Positions 26,357-33,606 of a stretch of 64,000 bases of DNA are shown here, piece after piece. A model generated the notes under the pieces. The model did not search any database and was not told the origin of the DNA. It saw nothing but the letters and a program-made list of their open reading frames with translations. This DNA comes from Streptomyces albus subsp. albus (GTDB lineage Bacteria; Actinomycetota; Actinomycetes; Streptomycetales; Streptomycetaceae): assembly GCF_000719865.1 (NCBI RefSeq), contig NZ_JOID01000008.1, positions 248,001 through 312,000 on the forward strand, read 5' to 3'. Position 1 is the stretch's first letter, and each line of letters starts with the position of its first letter. The translations under genes and the position numbers were made by a program.

Positions 26357-27760
26357 TCACTCGTCTCGGCTCAGCTCCTCGGTGATGAGCCGGTTGGAGT
26401 GTTCTTGGGCGCCCCGCAGGATCTTGGCGTAGAAGCGGAAGAGGACCGCGATACTGTGGCCCGCTCGCCGGGCGACTTCCACGGGGTCCACACCGGATTT
26501 GATCCACAGGGACACCCCGGCGTGCCGCAGAGAGTAGGGGACGTTCGCCAGCGGCGTTGTGGCTTCCTGCTCGGTCAGGACGGCAGCACGGGCCTTGTCC
26601 CACAGTTCGCAGTACTCCGTGGAGCGAACTCGGCCGCCCCGCGCCGCCCGGAACAGACGGCCGTCCGGTGCGGTCCCGTAGCGCTTGAGATGATCTCGCA
26701 GCATCTCCACCAGGACGGGCGGGATCGGTACCGGCCGTGTCGCGCCGCGCGCTCGCCGTTTGAGTCCTCGTGTCTCGTAGGACTCTCCCGAGTCCGTCCA
26801 GCCGGCGCCGACTTCCGGGCGGCTCTCCGCGAGCAGCAGCTCGCCCCATGCGTCGGGTGTGCTCTCGGGCGGAAGGTGGCAGTCGGCCTGTTTGAGTGAG
26901 GCGATTTCCCCCGGTCGCATCGCCGCGTAGTACAGGCACCCGAAGAACGCGACTAGGTGCTCACCACGGGCACCGGATGCCCGAACGGCTTCCATGAACT
27001 TACGGGCCAGGGCGGGGCCTGGGACGTACCGAAAGTCGATTTCGTCGTCAGTCTCGGGTGGTGTCCAGTCCACGCGGAGCAGGGGGTTGCTCGGGAGCAG
27101 GCCGCGCTCCTCGACTGCGTAGCGCAGCGCGTTGCTCAGGACCATGCGCTTTCGGCGCGCGGTGTTCTCCGCGGCCTTGCGGCCGTCCAGCCGTCGCCCG
27201 AGTGCTTCCAGGGCCGGGCGAAGCAACGACGGGTCCTGCAGCGCGCCGACCTTGACCGAGTGAGCGGTGATCCAGTCCAGCGCCTGCCGGATGTCGGCCG
27301 GCGGTTCTTCGGCGAGGTGCCGAGAGACGTGCTTTCCGCCGGGGCCTGGCACGGCGCGGAATGCCCATTGGTAAAGGGCGGCGCGGAGTGTCTTGTCTTC
27401 CGGGGCACCGCGCGTCGTGGTGACCAGCGTCGGGGTGACTACGGAGAGGGCTTCCGCGATGCCGGCCCGGTGTTTCGCTGCCGCTCGGGGCCACTTCATC
27501 AGGGCGTAGTCGGTGGCGTGCTCGAACCACGTCGGGGAGTTGAGCGCCGCGAGTTCCCGAGCGGGAAGGCCGCTCGCCTCATCGAACTGCTCGCGCTCCC
27601 GGAGGGCGGCCAGGAGCTCCGAGCGGCGGCCGTCGGCCTGCGGCTTGAGCTTGAAGCTTCGGGAGTGCGCGCGGGAGCCGACGCGCCAGCGGAGTTCGTA
27701 GGGCTTCGGCCTGCCTGTGCGCTTGCGGATGGACCAGACGTCAACGTCGTACGTGAGCAT
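26357..27760 (-). CDS. int: Tyrosine site-specific recombinase (integrase)
   Basis: 467 residues, at the usual AICE place beside attL and pointing toward it. The catalytic domain shows Arg in AAMRPGEI (about 285), the H-x-x-R-like box SLRHAGVSLW (about 410), His in RRAGHS and the nucleophile Tyr in FRFYAKIL (about 450). A central SAM-like core-binding region spans about 60-180. It joins attP to the tRNA-Ser attB. ATG 27760 follows GGGAG at 5-8 bases. A GC-rich hairpin lies 14 bases upstream of the start, between xis and int. Confidence 0.95.
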   Translation of the reverse strand: MLTYDVDVWSIRKRTGRPKPYELRWRVGSRAHSRSFKLKPQADGRRSELLAALREREQFDEASGLPARELAALNSPTWFEHATDYALMKWPRAAAKHRAGIAEALSVVTPTLVTTTRGAPEDKTLRAALYQWAFRAVPGPGGKHVSRHLAEEPPADIRQALDWITAHSVKVGALQDPSLLRPALEALGRRLDGRKAAENTARRKRMVLSNALRYAVEERGLLPSNPLLRVDWTPPETDDEIDFRYVPGPALARKFMEAVRASGARGEHLVAFFGCLYYAAMRPGEIASLKQADCHLPPESTPDAWGELLLAESRPEVGAGWTDSGESYETRGLKRRARGATRPVPIPPVLVEMLRDHLKRYGTAPDGRLFRAARGGRVRSTEYCELWDKARAAVLTEQEATTPLANVPYSLRHAGVSLWIKSGVDPVEVARRAGHSIAVLFRFYAKILRGAQEHSNRLITEELSRDE

Positions 27761-27774
27761 GGGTCTCCCATGGA

Positions 27775-27802
27775 AAGGGGCCCGCCGGTGGGCGGGCCCC
27801 TT
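27775..27802. terminator. Hairpin between xis and int
   Basis: 12-base perfect arms AAGGGGCCCGCC / GGCGGGCCCCTT with a 4-base loop. It ends only 14 bases before the int start, so it may terminate most xis transcripts and limit int expression. Confidence 0.7.
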
Positions 27803-27822
27803 GTCGGGTGGTGCGGGGTGAT

Positions 27823-28011
27823 TCAGGCGGCGGACTGCTCGCAGGACTGGAGCCAGGCGTCCAGGTCGGTACGGCGGACGCGGAGCTGGCCGTTGGGCAG
27901 CTTGATGAGGCGCGGGGCCTTACCGCGGGCGCGCAGGCGGTAGAAGGCGGCGCGGCTCATGCCGATCTCAGCGAGGACTTCCGGGAGTTTGAGCATCGTC
28001 GAGCGGGCCAT
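27823..28011 (-). CDS. xis: Excisionase, helix-turn-helix (AlpA/MerR-like)
   Basis: 62 residues from ATG 28011 with GGAGG 8 bases upstream. The winged-helix pattern LPEVLAEIGMSRAAFYRLRARGKAP followed by GQLRVRRTDLDAWL is that of small Xis/AlpA proteins. It bends DNA at attL/attR to drive excision by Int. It is immediately downstream of the replication gene and upstream of int, the order found in pSAM2-like elements. A longer reading to 28149 is rejected. Confidence 0.92.
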   Translation of the reverse strand: MARSTMLKLPEVLAEIGMSRAAFYRLRARGKAPRLIKLPNGQLRVRRTDLDAWLQSCEQSAA

Positions 28012-28060
28012 GGGGAGTGCCTCCTGGGCGTGGTTGCCGGAGTGGCGTTCCTTCTGGGGA

Positions 28061-28302
28061 ATCCGCAACATCCGCCACGCCGCAACATGGCTGGTCAGCG
28101 GCTCGGATGTGTGGCGGATAGGGATTCTGTGGCGGATCGGTGCCGCCACACGCGGGGTGTGGCGGCACCGGTCGGGTGGGCGGTTCAGCCCGCGACGGGG
28201 AAGAGCCGCGTTGCGGCTTCTGTGGGGCTGTGGCGGATGCCGTTGGGGTCATCCGCCACAGATGCACCCCTGTTGACCTGCGGTGTGGCGGCTGTGGCGG
28301 AT
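28061..28302. repeat. TGTGGCGGAT iteron array around rep 3' end and xis leader
   Basis: Four direct copies of TGTGGCGGAT (28110-28119, 28128-28137, 28229-28238, 28293-28302), one inverted full copy (28251-28260) and an inverted ATCCGCCAC (28070-28078), with variants at 28158-28165 and 28284-28291. GGTGCCGCCACA (28139-28150) and TGTGGCGGCACC (28158-28169) form a 12-bp perfect dyad inside the array. The array spans the xis leader and the last 118 bases of the rep gene. A replication origin or an Xis/Rep operator is the likeliest reading. Confidence 0.65.
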
Positions 28303-29438
28303 GTTGCGGACTCTGGAGGGGACGGGGAGCAGTACCGCGTCCAGGCGTCCGTGAGGTCTTCCGCGTAGTAGCCCTTCGGGGTGCCCGAGGGGGTGCGGAT
28401 GCCGCGCGGCTTGATGGGCTTGTTGGCGGGGGTGACGTACTGCCCGAGCAGCTTGGAGAGAGTCCGCGCGTTGAGCGGCTTGTCGTCCACGTCGGCCCAT
28501 GGGCTTTCGTCCAGGGCGAGCAGCATCTCCAGGATGACCGCGGTCGGCATCCGGTCGGCCCCGCAGAACACCTTGTCGCGCAGGTCGGTCAGCAGCCGCA
28601 CGCCCAGGGAGGCTTCGTCGTTGTCGTGGGCGGCGTTGACCAGTTCCAGGCAGGCGGCGCGGGCCCGCTGGGGCCAGTGGCCGCCCGCGGCTTCGGCGAC
28701 GGCAAGCAGCGGTTCCCACACATCGGCCGGCCGGTCGGTGACCCCTTCCGGGAGTTCCGGCCAGGCGTCGGTGATCTGCTCGCGCACGGTGTCGGCCCAG
28801 TCGGCGAGCCGGTCCCGCAGGGCGTGGCCCTCCGGCTCGTTGAGCCGGAGCCGGTAGGACTCCACGTGCTCGTTCGGGGCCCGCTTGCGCATCCGGATGA
28901 TGACGGAGCGGGTCAGGATCGTGTCGGGCAGGGAGCCGAGCCCGGCCATCGCGACGGCGCAGAACGAGGAGAAGCGCTGCACGCTCTGGTTGGCCCCGTC
29001 TCCGACGCACCGCAGCATGGTCCCGATCCGGCGGTACCCGGAGTTGAGGAAGCCGCGCACGGGCTCGTTGTCCCCCGCCTTGGGTCCGAAGATGGTGTCG
29101 ATCTCGTCAAACAGGAGAGTCGGCCGCCCTTCGGCCGACTCGACCAGCCGGAACAGGGCGTTGGACGAGGCGTTGACCGTGGCTTCCGCGCGCGGGGTCA
29201 GCGTCTCCACGATCTCCAGCGCGCGGGACTTCCCGGACCCGGGTTCGGGAGAGAGGAAGGCCAGCCGCGGGGTGGAGTCGAAGCAGTCAAGCAGGTGCGC
29301 GTGAGCGTCCCAGAGCGTCACGGCGACGTAGGCGGCTTCGGTGGGGAAGACGTTGAAGCGGCGGTGGAACGCTTCCACTTCGTCCAGCAGGGCCGCGCCC
29401 TGCTCGGGCGCGGTGGGCCGGTGTCCGGTGGTGGTCAT
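28185..29438 (-). CDS. AICE replication protein with DUF3631 ATPase domain
   Basis: 417 residues from ATG 29438, overlapping the stop of the upstream gene (ATGA). A P-loop SPEPGSGKSRALE near residue 70 and a Walker-B-like PTLLFDEID near 110 mark the ATPase; DUF3631 covers about 170-350. Such proteins accompany or are fused to Prim-Pol in AICEs and act as the replication helicase/loader. Here helicase and Prim-Pol (29788) are separate genes. The C-terminal tail has an SATSATAATPQ stretch that results directly from the overlapping iterons, so coding and origin-type sequence share the same DNA. Confidence 0.88.
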   Translation of the reverse strand: MTTTGHRPTAPEQGAALLDEVEAFHRRFNVFPTEAAYVAVTLWDAHAHLLDCFDSTPRLAFLSPEPGSGKSRALEIVETLTPRAEATVNASSNALFRLVESAEGRPTLLFDEIDTIFGPKAGDNEPVRGFLNSGYRRIGTMLRCVGDGANQSVQRFSSFCAVAMAGLGSLPDTILTRSVIIRMRKRAPNEHVESYRLRLNEPEGHALRDRLADWADTVREQITDAWPELPEGVTDRPADVWEPLLAVAEAAGGHWPQRARAACLELVNAAHDNDEASLGVRLLTDLRDKVFCGADRMPTAVILEMLLALDESPWADVDDKPLNARTLSKLLGQYVTPANKPIKPRGIRTPSGTPKGYYAEDLTDAWTRYCSPSPPESATSATAATPQVNRGASVADDPNGIRHSPTEAATRLFPVAG

Positions 29439-29791
29439 GCGGCGTTCCTCCCTTCGTTCTTGCGGAGCGGGCAGGTGGTTCGGTGGGCGGTGTGGGCGTC
29501 GATGAGCGCCAGGACGTGCCGACGCCCGACCGCGCTGCGGTTGCGGCCGCACGCGCACACCGACATGGCGGTCGGGACGGTGCCGCGGCCGGGGGCAGTG
29601 ATGTGGAGCCAGGCGATGGGGTGCCGTCCGTCGCTCGGGCGCGGGTCAGGGCGAAGAGCTGATCGGGCGCCCTGACGGGCGGCGCCCTTTGCGGCGCGGT
29701 CGGCCACCGCGGGGACCGGCTGCTCGGCGGCGGTCGGCCGGTCGGGGGCGGCGGTGTGGCTCTTAAGCGGGGGAGTGGCGGGCCCGGTCAT
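29435..29791 (-). CDS. Small Cys/His protein of the replication operon
   Basis: 118 residues from ATG 29791 overlapping the Prim-Pol stop; its own stop overlaps the rep start. The first 60 residues are Pro/Ala-rich; the end contains CACGRNRSAVGRRHV and a later H-x6-CPL group that could bind zinc. Its place between Prim-Pol and helicase genes, with ATGA overlaps on both sides, suggests a replication accessory role. Family not recognised. Confidence 0.65.
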   Translation of the reverse strand: MTGPATPPLKSHTAAPDRPTAAEQPVPAVADRAAKGAARQGARSALRPDPRPSDGRHPIAWLHITAPGRGTVPTAMSVCACGRNRSAVGRRHVLALIDAHTAHRTTCPLRKNEGRNAA

Positions 29792-30699
29792 GCCGCCCTG
29801 CCCTGCGGGTTGTGAGCGATGGACCAGTTCAGAGCGCTCACGATGACCGGGACGCACTCGCGCTCACGCAGGCCGGCCGACTCCCCCGCCTGCTTAAGAG
29901 CCTCCTCCACCACCGACTGGGGAAGGTCCCCCGCGGCGACGAACCGCCCCAGGGCGCGGGCCGCCCGGGTCAGCGTCCAGTTCCGGGACCCCTCCGGGGC
30001 ACCCGCGACGGCGGCGGCTTCGTTGCGCAGGGCCGCCGCCGCGTAGGCGGGCACGTTCCCCACGGCCGCCGAGGACAGGCGGGCCGGGCTCGGCGGTTGG
30101 GGCTGCGGGCTGAGCAGGTCACGGAGCCAGCCCGGCAGCGGGCAGGCCGGGGAGTCGTCGGTGACCTCGTAGACCCCTGCCGGTGTGGTGCTGCCCGCGG
30201 CGACGACGTAGCCGCCCCATGCCCGGGTATCGATGAGCTTCCCCAGCCTGCCCGCGCTGTTGCCGAGCCGGGTGCCGGGCGGCGCGGTGAAGTACAGGTG
30301 CGTGCCACCGCTCGCGGTCCGCACCGTGCGGGTGGCGGGGACGGCCTGCCCGGCGCGCTCGCAGAGCGCCGTGAAGGTCGTCGCGCCGCAAGGCGCGTCC
30401 TTCCTGTCCTTCCCGTCCTTCGGCACGTCGAGGTCGATGACGACCACCCCGGCGGGGCCGGTGGCGATGCCGACGTTGAACGGGCCCGCGGACCATGCGG
30501 CGCGGATGCGGCCGGGGTCGGTGGTGGCCCGTTGCTCCCACTTGCGGTGCCCGTCGGCGCACTGGCCGGTACGGGGGCAGCGGCTCTCCCCGTGCAGGGC
30601 GGGCCGCTTGCCACCAGGGCGGAGAGGGAAGACGGGCCAGCCGCGGGCGGCGGCTTCCAGGGCTGCGGAGAGCAGCGGTCCGGAGCGGTCATGGGTCAT
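29788..30699 (-). CDS. Bifunctional DNA primase/polymerase (Prim-Pol)
   Basis: 303 residues from ATG 30699. The AEP fold is recognised by AARGWPVFPLRPGGKRPA at residue 17, a Cys pair around SRCPRTGQCADGH, the WSAGPFNVGIATG block, the catalytic VVIDLDVPKDG (DLD acidic pair) near 95, and TASGGTHLYFTAPPG with the active-site His near 145. It makes primers and extends them during element replication. It is the first gene of the replication operon and is preceded by a two-hairpin leader that hides its ribosome site. Confidence 0.93.
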   Translation of the reverse strand: MTHDRSGPLLSAALEAAARGWPVFPLRPGGKRPALHGESRCPRTGQCADGHRKWEQRATTDPGRIRAAWSAGPFNVGIATGPAGVVVIDLDVPKDGKDRKDAPCGATTFTALCERAGQAVPATRTVRTASGGTHLYFTAPPGTRLGNSAGRLGKLIDTRAWGGYVVAAGSTTPAGVYEVTDDSPACPLPGWLRDLLSPQPQPPSPARLSSAAVGNVPAYAAAALRNEAAAVAGAPEGSRNWTLTRAARALGRFVAAGDLPQSVVEEALKQAGESAGLRERECVPVIVSALNWSIAHNPQGRAA

Positions 30700-30705
30700 G
30701 CTTGA

Positions 30706-30785
30706 GGTCTCCTGTTCTGTCGAGAGGCGGGCAGGGAGACCCGGGGCGGTGGGCTGTCCTTGGCCGGGAGTGCCACCGCCCCGGG
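30706..30785 (-). promoter_or_regulatory. Two-hairpin leader upstream of Prim-Pol (copy 1)
   Basis: Hairpin 1: 13-bp perfect stem (30740-30752 with 30773-30785) closing a 20-nt loop that reads CACTCCCGGCCAAGGACAGC in the message. Hairpin 2: GGTCTCC (30741-30735) with GGAGACC (30712-30706), which covers the AGGAG ribosome site of the Prim-Pol gene. The two stems share bases 30740-30741, so they compete. The 20-nt loop is identical in copy 2 at 37699-37770. Confidence 0.65.
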
Positions 30786-30788
30786 GCG

Positions 30789-31088
30789 TCATTTGGTCTT
30801 GGGCCGGAAGAGCTTGAGTGCCAGGCCCAGCCCGATGGGTCCGCCGCCGATGAGCGCGGCGGTCTGGACGGCGAACTCGAAGAGCGCCAGGGCGGCGGCG
30901 ATGCAGCCCATGACGCCGATGGCGGCGGCCAGGCCGATCCCGAGCGGGACCAGGTAGGTGCCTGCGGGCCGCCGGGCCGGGGTGGTCTGGAGGATGACGA
31001 CGGGTCGGCCACCGGTCTGCTGGTAGAGGTCGGCCGGTATGTGGGTGGTGTAGTGCCCGGTGATGCCGGGCGGTTCGCGGCGGCGCAT
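30789..31088 (-). CDS. Small two-span membrane protein of AICE
   Basis: 99 residues from ATG 31088 with AAGGAGG upstream. Two hydrophobic segments (about 45-65 and 68-88) follow a polar N-terminus with the GHYTTHIPADLYQQTGG segment; the end is RPKTK. Similar small membrane proteins lie between transfer and replication genes in other AICEs, possibly in spread or pore formation. No firm family. Confidence 0.65.
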   Translation of the reverse strand: MRRREPPGITGHYTTHIPADLYQQTGGRPVVILQTTPARRPAGTYLVPLGIGLAAAIGVMGCIAAALALFEFAVQTAALIGGGPIGLGLALKLFRPKTK

Positions 31089-31169
31089 GATGCCTCCTTC
31101 GTTGGGTCCTGCGGGTGTGAGCGGGTGCCGACGGCAGCCCGCGGGCCGGTCACGGTCTGTGCCCGTACC

Positions 31170-31287
31170 GGGTAGTGGGTAGTGGGTACCGGGTAGTGGG
31201 GAATCCACTGGAAACCCCAGTAGGGACCGGTTTTTCGGTCTGCTGGGGTGTGGTCAGTGGGTAGTGGGGTGGACCCCACTACCCACT
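31170..31287. repeat. GGTAGTGG repeats and 15-bp inverted repeat (candidate clt)
   Basis: GGTAGTGG occurs at 31171-31178, 31178-31185, 31192-31199 and 31260-31267 and inverted at 31276-31283. The last two are part of a 15-bp perfect inverted repeat (31256-31270 / 31273-31287) beginning 25 bp behind the traB stop. Streptomyces TraB proteins bind 8-bp repeats (TRS) in a noncoding locus, clt, through a C-terminal winged helix; this array is in the expected place. The inverted repeat may also end the transfer transcript. Confidence 0.65.
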
Positions 31288-31311
31288 AGGTGGTGACGCA
31301 CTGTGTTCGGT

Positions 31312-33534
31312 TCAGGTGTGGTCGGGGTGGACGTAGACCGAGTGCGGGCCGTTGTTGCGGTAGATGAGCTGCCCGCGGTCGGCGGCGGCCCGCAGGGCGG
31401 CCCGGACGGTCTTGCGGTCGCGCTGTACGAGGTCGGCGACAGCGGAGGGCTTCATGCCCGCGGGCCCGGCGGACGCGATGGCGTCGAGGGCTTGGGGCAG
31501 CCAGTCCGGCCCGTCTCCGGGCCCGCCGGGGTGGTCGTCCTCGTCGGCCGGCGGCTCGTCGCGCAGGCAGGACAGGTTGAGACTGTCGGCCCGCGGCCGC
31601 GGCGGCTTCGGCTCGGTGGTGCGGTCGGGTTCGGGGGTGGTGCCGAACTGTTCGTCGATCTCGCGCATCAGCCGCTCGGAGAGCATGTCCGCCTCCGTTC
31701 GGCGGGCGGGCTCCGCGGCCGGGGCGGCGGGCTCCTGCTGCTCGTAGGAGAGCCCGAGCGTGGGCCGCTCGGTCGTGGGCTCCGTCGTCGTCTCCTGCGC
31801 CGGAGTGTCCTCGTCGGCCGGGCCCTGCCGGAGCCAGGCGGTGCGGTTGGCGTCCCAGCGCCGGGCGTACGCCGTTCCGGCCGCTTGTGCGGAGATCTCA
31901 TCGAGCACGGGGCGGCGGTCGTTGGTGGCGAGCACCACGTCCCGGACCATGCTGGGGGAGGTCTTCCAGCCCTTGAACGCGGTCGGGGCGAAGCCGTCGG
32001 CGGTGGCCGCGCCGATGACTCCGGCGCCCTGCTGGTTGAGCTGGGAGGTGTCCACCTTGGCGTGCGGGAAGAGCTTGCCGAGGTTGTTGCCGCTGGACTC
32101 CCCGGAAGTGAGGGCGACGCCGACGGGGGAGAACTTGCGGGTGGCGGTGTCGCCGATGGCGGAGACGTTCCCGTCAACGGCGGTCAGCACCAGCCGGATG
32201 CCCATGGCGCGGGTGGTGCGCATGACGGTGCGCACCAGCTTCTGTACTTCCTTCAGGGTGCGGTTTCCGCGGGTGTAGCCGGAGAGGAGTTCGGCACCCT
32301 CGTCCACCACGATCTCGATTTGGGGGATGCGGGCGGAGACCGGGAGCAGGGTGGTGTCCTGCTGGTCCATCAGGTCTTGGTAGTGCAGCTGCCGGGCGTC
32401 GTTGATGGCGAGTGCGGCGGTGAGCATCAGCAGGGCTTCGGCCGGGGTGGAGGCCAGCCAGTCGATGCCGGGCCGGGTGCCGGCCGGGGGCCGGGCGGTG
32501 CCGGGCTTGGGGTCCCGGTGGCCTTCGGCCTCCAGCCACGGGCGGACCCACGGGATGCCGACGGCGCCTTTCTTGAGGTCGATGACCCAGGTGACGACAT
32601 CGGTGCAGCGGGCGAAGCCTGCCAGCACCGCGTCCAGGAAGGTGGACTTCCCCGATCCGGGCGGGCCGAGGATGAGCGCGCAGGCTTCGCGCAGGTAGAC
32701 GGTCACCGGGTCGGCGACGGGCAGCAGGCCCCAGGGGATGCCGGTGAGGATGGACAGCGGGCCGTAGTCGGCCGGGTAGGGGTAGGTGGAGCCCATGACG
32801 TTCTCGGTGGCCACGTCGAGGACGACGCGGCCCTGAAGGTCTCCTTCCTCGACGTGGACGGTGCAGCCCAGCGGAAGCCGGGCGTCGGCGGCCAGGGCGC
32901 GGGCGCGGGTGGCGATGCGGTCCCAGGTGGCGCCGCCGCCGGGCAGTTCGGCGGCCAGCGAGTAGCCGGAGCCGGTGGCCCAGAACTCCACGGCGAACAC
33001 GGTGACGTCCACCGCGCACACGCGCTTGATCCGCTCTTCCCACTCCCGGGCCAGGCCGCGCCGCTTGCTGTCGAGCGCGGCGGTGGCTGCCTTGGCTTCG
33101 GCCGAGAGGCGTTCCTCTTCGGCGGCTTCCTCGTGGGCTGCGGCGTTGGAGGCGGCGGCGCCGATGCCGACACCGAGAGCGGCCAGACTTCCGGCGGCGG
33201 TCCAGCTCAGTGGGCCGGTGGCCACCGCCCAGGTGGTCCAGCCACCGGCCAGCAGCCAGGAAGCGGCCCGGGTGACCAGGGTGCGGCCGGTCAGACGGCG
33301 GTAGAGGCTGTGCCCGACGCCGTGGCCGAGGGCGCCGGCCGCGCCGATGGCCAGCGGCCAGCCGGACGGCATGGAGGCGGCGGCACCGAGCAGGGCGGTG
33401 GCTCCGGCGCCGGTGGCCGCGGACAGGGCTCCGGTGACTGGGCCGTGGCCTGCGGCCCAGTCCAGCGGCGGCAGGACGGTGGGTTTCTTCGCTGTGCGGC
33501 GCGTGCTGGACAGGTTCAACGAGTGTTCGGACAC
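31312..33534 (-). CDS. traB: TraB-type FtsK/SpoIIIE DNA translocase
   Basis: 740 residues from GTG 33534 with GGGGAGG upstream. Order: N-terminal region with four hydrophobic segments (about 35-130), a coiled linker, a P-loop GPPGSGKST near 295, Walker B IEIVVDEGAELL near 400, an arginine-rich motor core, an acidic linker (about 570-670) and a C-terminal winged helix (AVADLVQRDRKTVRAALRAAADRGQL, about 695-725). It forms the membrane ring that pumps double-stranded element DNA between mycelia. The winged helix is the part that reads TRS repeats in relatives. Confidence 0.93.
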   Translation of the reverse strand: MSEHSLNLSSTRRTAKKPTVLPPLDWAAGHGPVTGALSAATGAGATALLGAAASMPSGWPLAIGAAGALGHGVGHSLYRRLTGRTLVTRAASWLLAGGWTTWAVATGPLSWTAAGSLAALGVGIGAAASNAAAHEEAAEEERLSAEAKAATAALDSKRRGLAREWEERIKRVCAVDVTVFAVEFWATGSGYSLAAELPGGGATWDRIATRARALAADARLPLGCTVHVEEGDLQGRVVLDVATENVMGSTYPYPADYGPLSILTGIPWGLLPVADPVTVYLREACALILGPPGSGKSTFLDAVLAGFARCTDVVTWVIDLKKGAVGIPWVRPWLEAEGHRDPKPGTARPPAGTRPGIDWLASTPAEALLMLTAALAINDARQLHYQDLMDQQDTTLLPVSARIPQIEIVVDEGAELLSGYTRGNRTLKEVQKLVRTVMRTTRAMGIRLVLTAVDGNVSAIGDTATRKFSPVGVALTSGESSGNNLGKLFPHAKVDTSQLNQQGAGVIGAATADGFAPTAFKGWKTSPSMVRDVVLATNDRRPVLDEISAQAAGTAYARRWDANRTAWLRQGPADEDTPAQETTTEPTTERPTLGLSYEQQEPAAPAAEPARRTEADMLSERLMREIDEQFGTTPEPDRTTEPKPPRPRADSLNLSCLRDEPPADEDDHPGGPGDGPDWLPQALDAIASAGPAGMKPSAVADLVQRDRKTVRAALRAAADRGQLIYRNNGPHSVYVHPDHT

Positions 33535-33558
33535 GGGCCCTCCCCAGGGGGCAGCAGG

Positions 33559-33592
33559 AAGGGCGGGCCGCCCTGCTCGGCGGCCCGCCCTT
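33559..33592. terminator. Hairpin between spread gene and traB
   Basis: 14-base perfect arms AAGGGCGGGCCGCC / GGCGGCCCGCCCTT with a 6-base loop, just behind the spread-gene stop and about 25 bases before the traB start. It resembles the hairpin in front of int and may reduce traB expression within the operon. Confidence 0.7.
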
Positions 33593-33606
33593 CGGTGGTG
33601 CGGTGG

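Noticed and set aside
29435..30699. A single fused Prim-Pol/helicase protein
   Set aside because: Prim-Pol, the small Cys/His protein and DUF3631 protein are in different phases with clear ATGA overlaps, so they are three genes rather than a frameshifted fusion.
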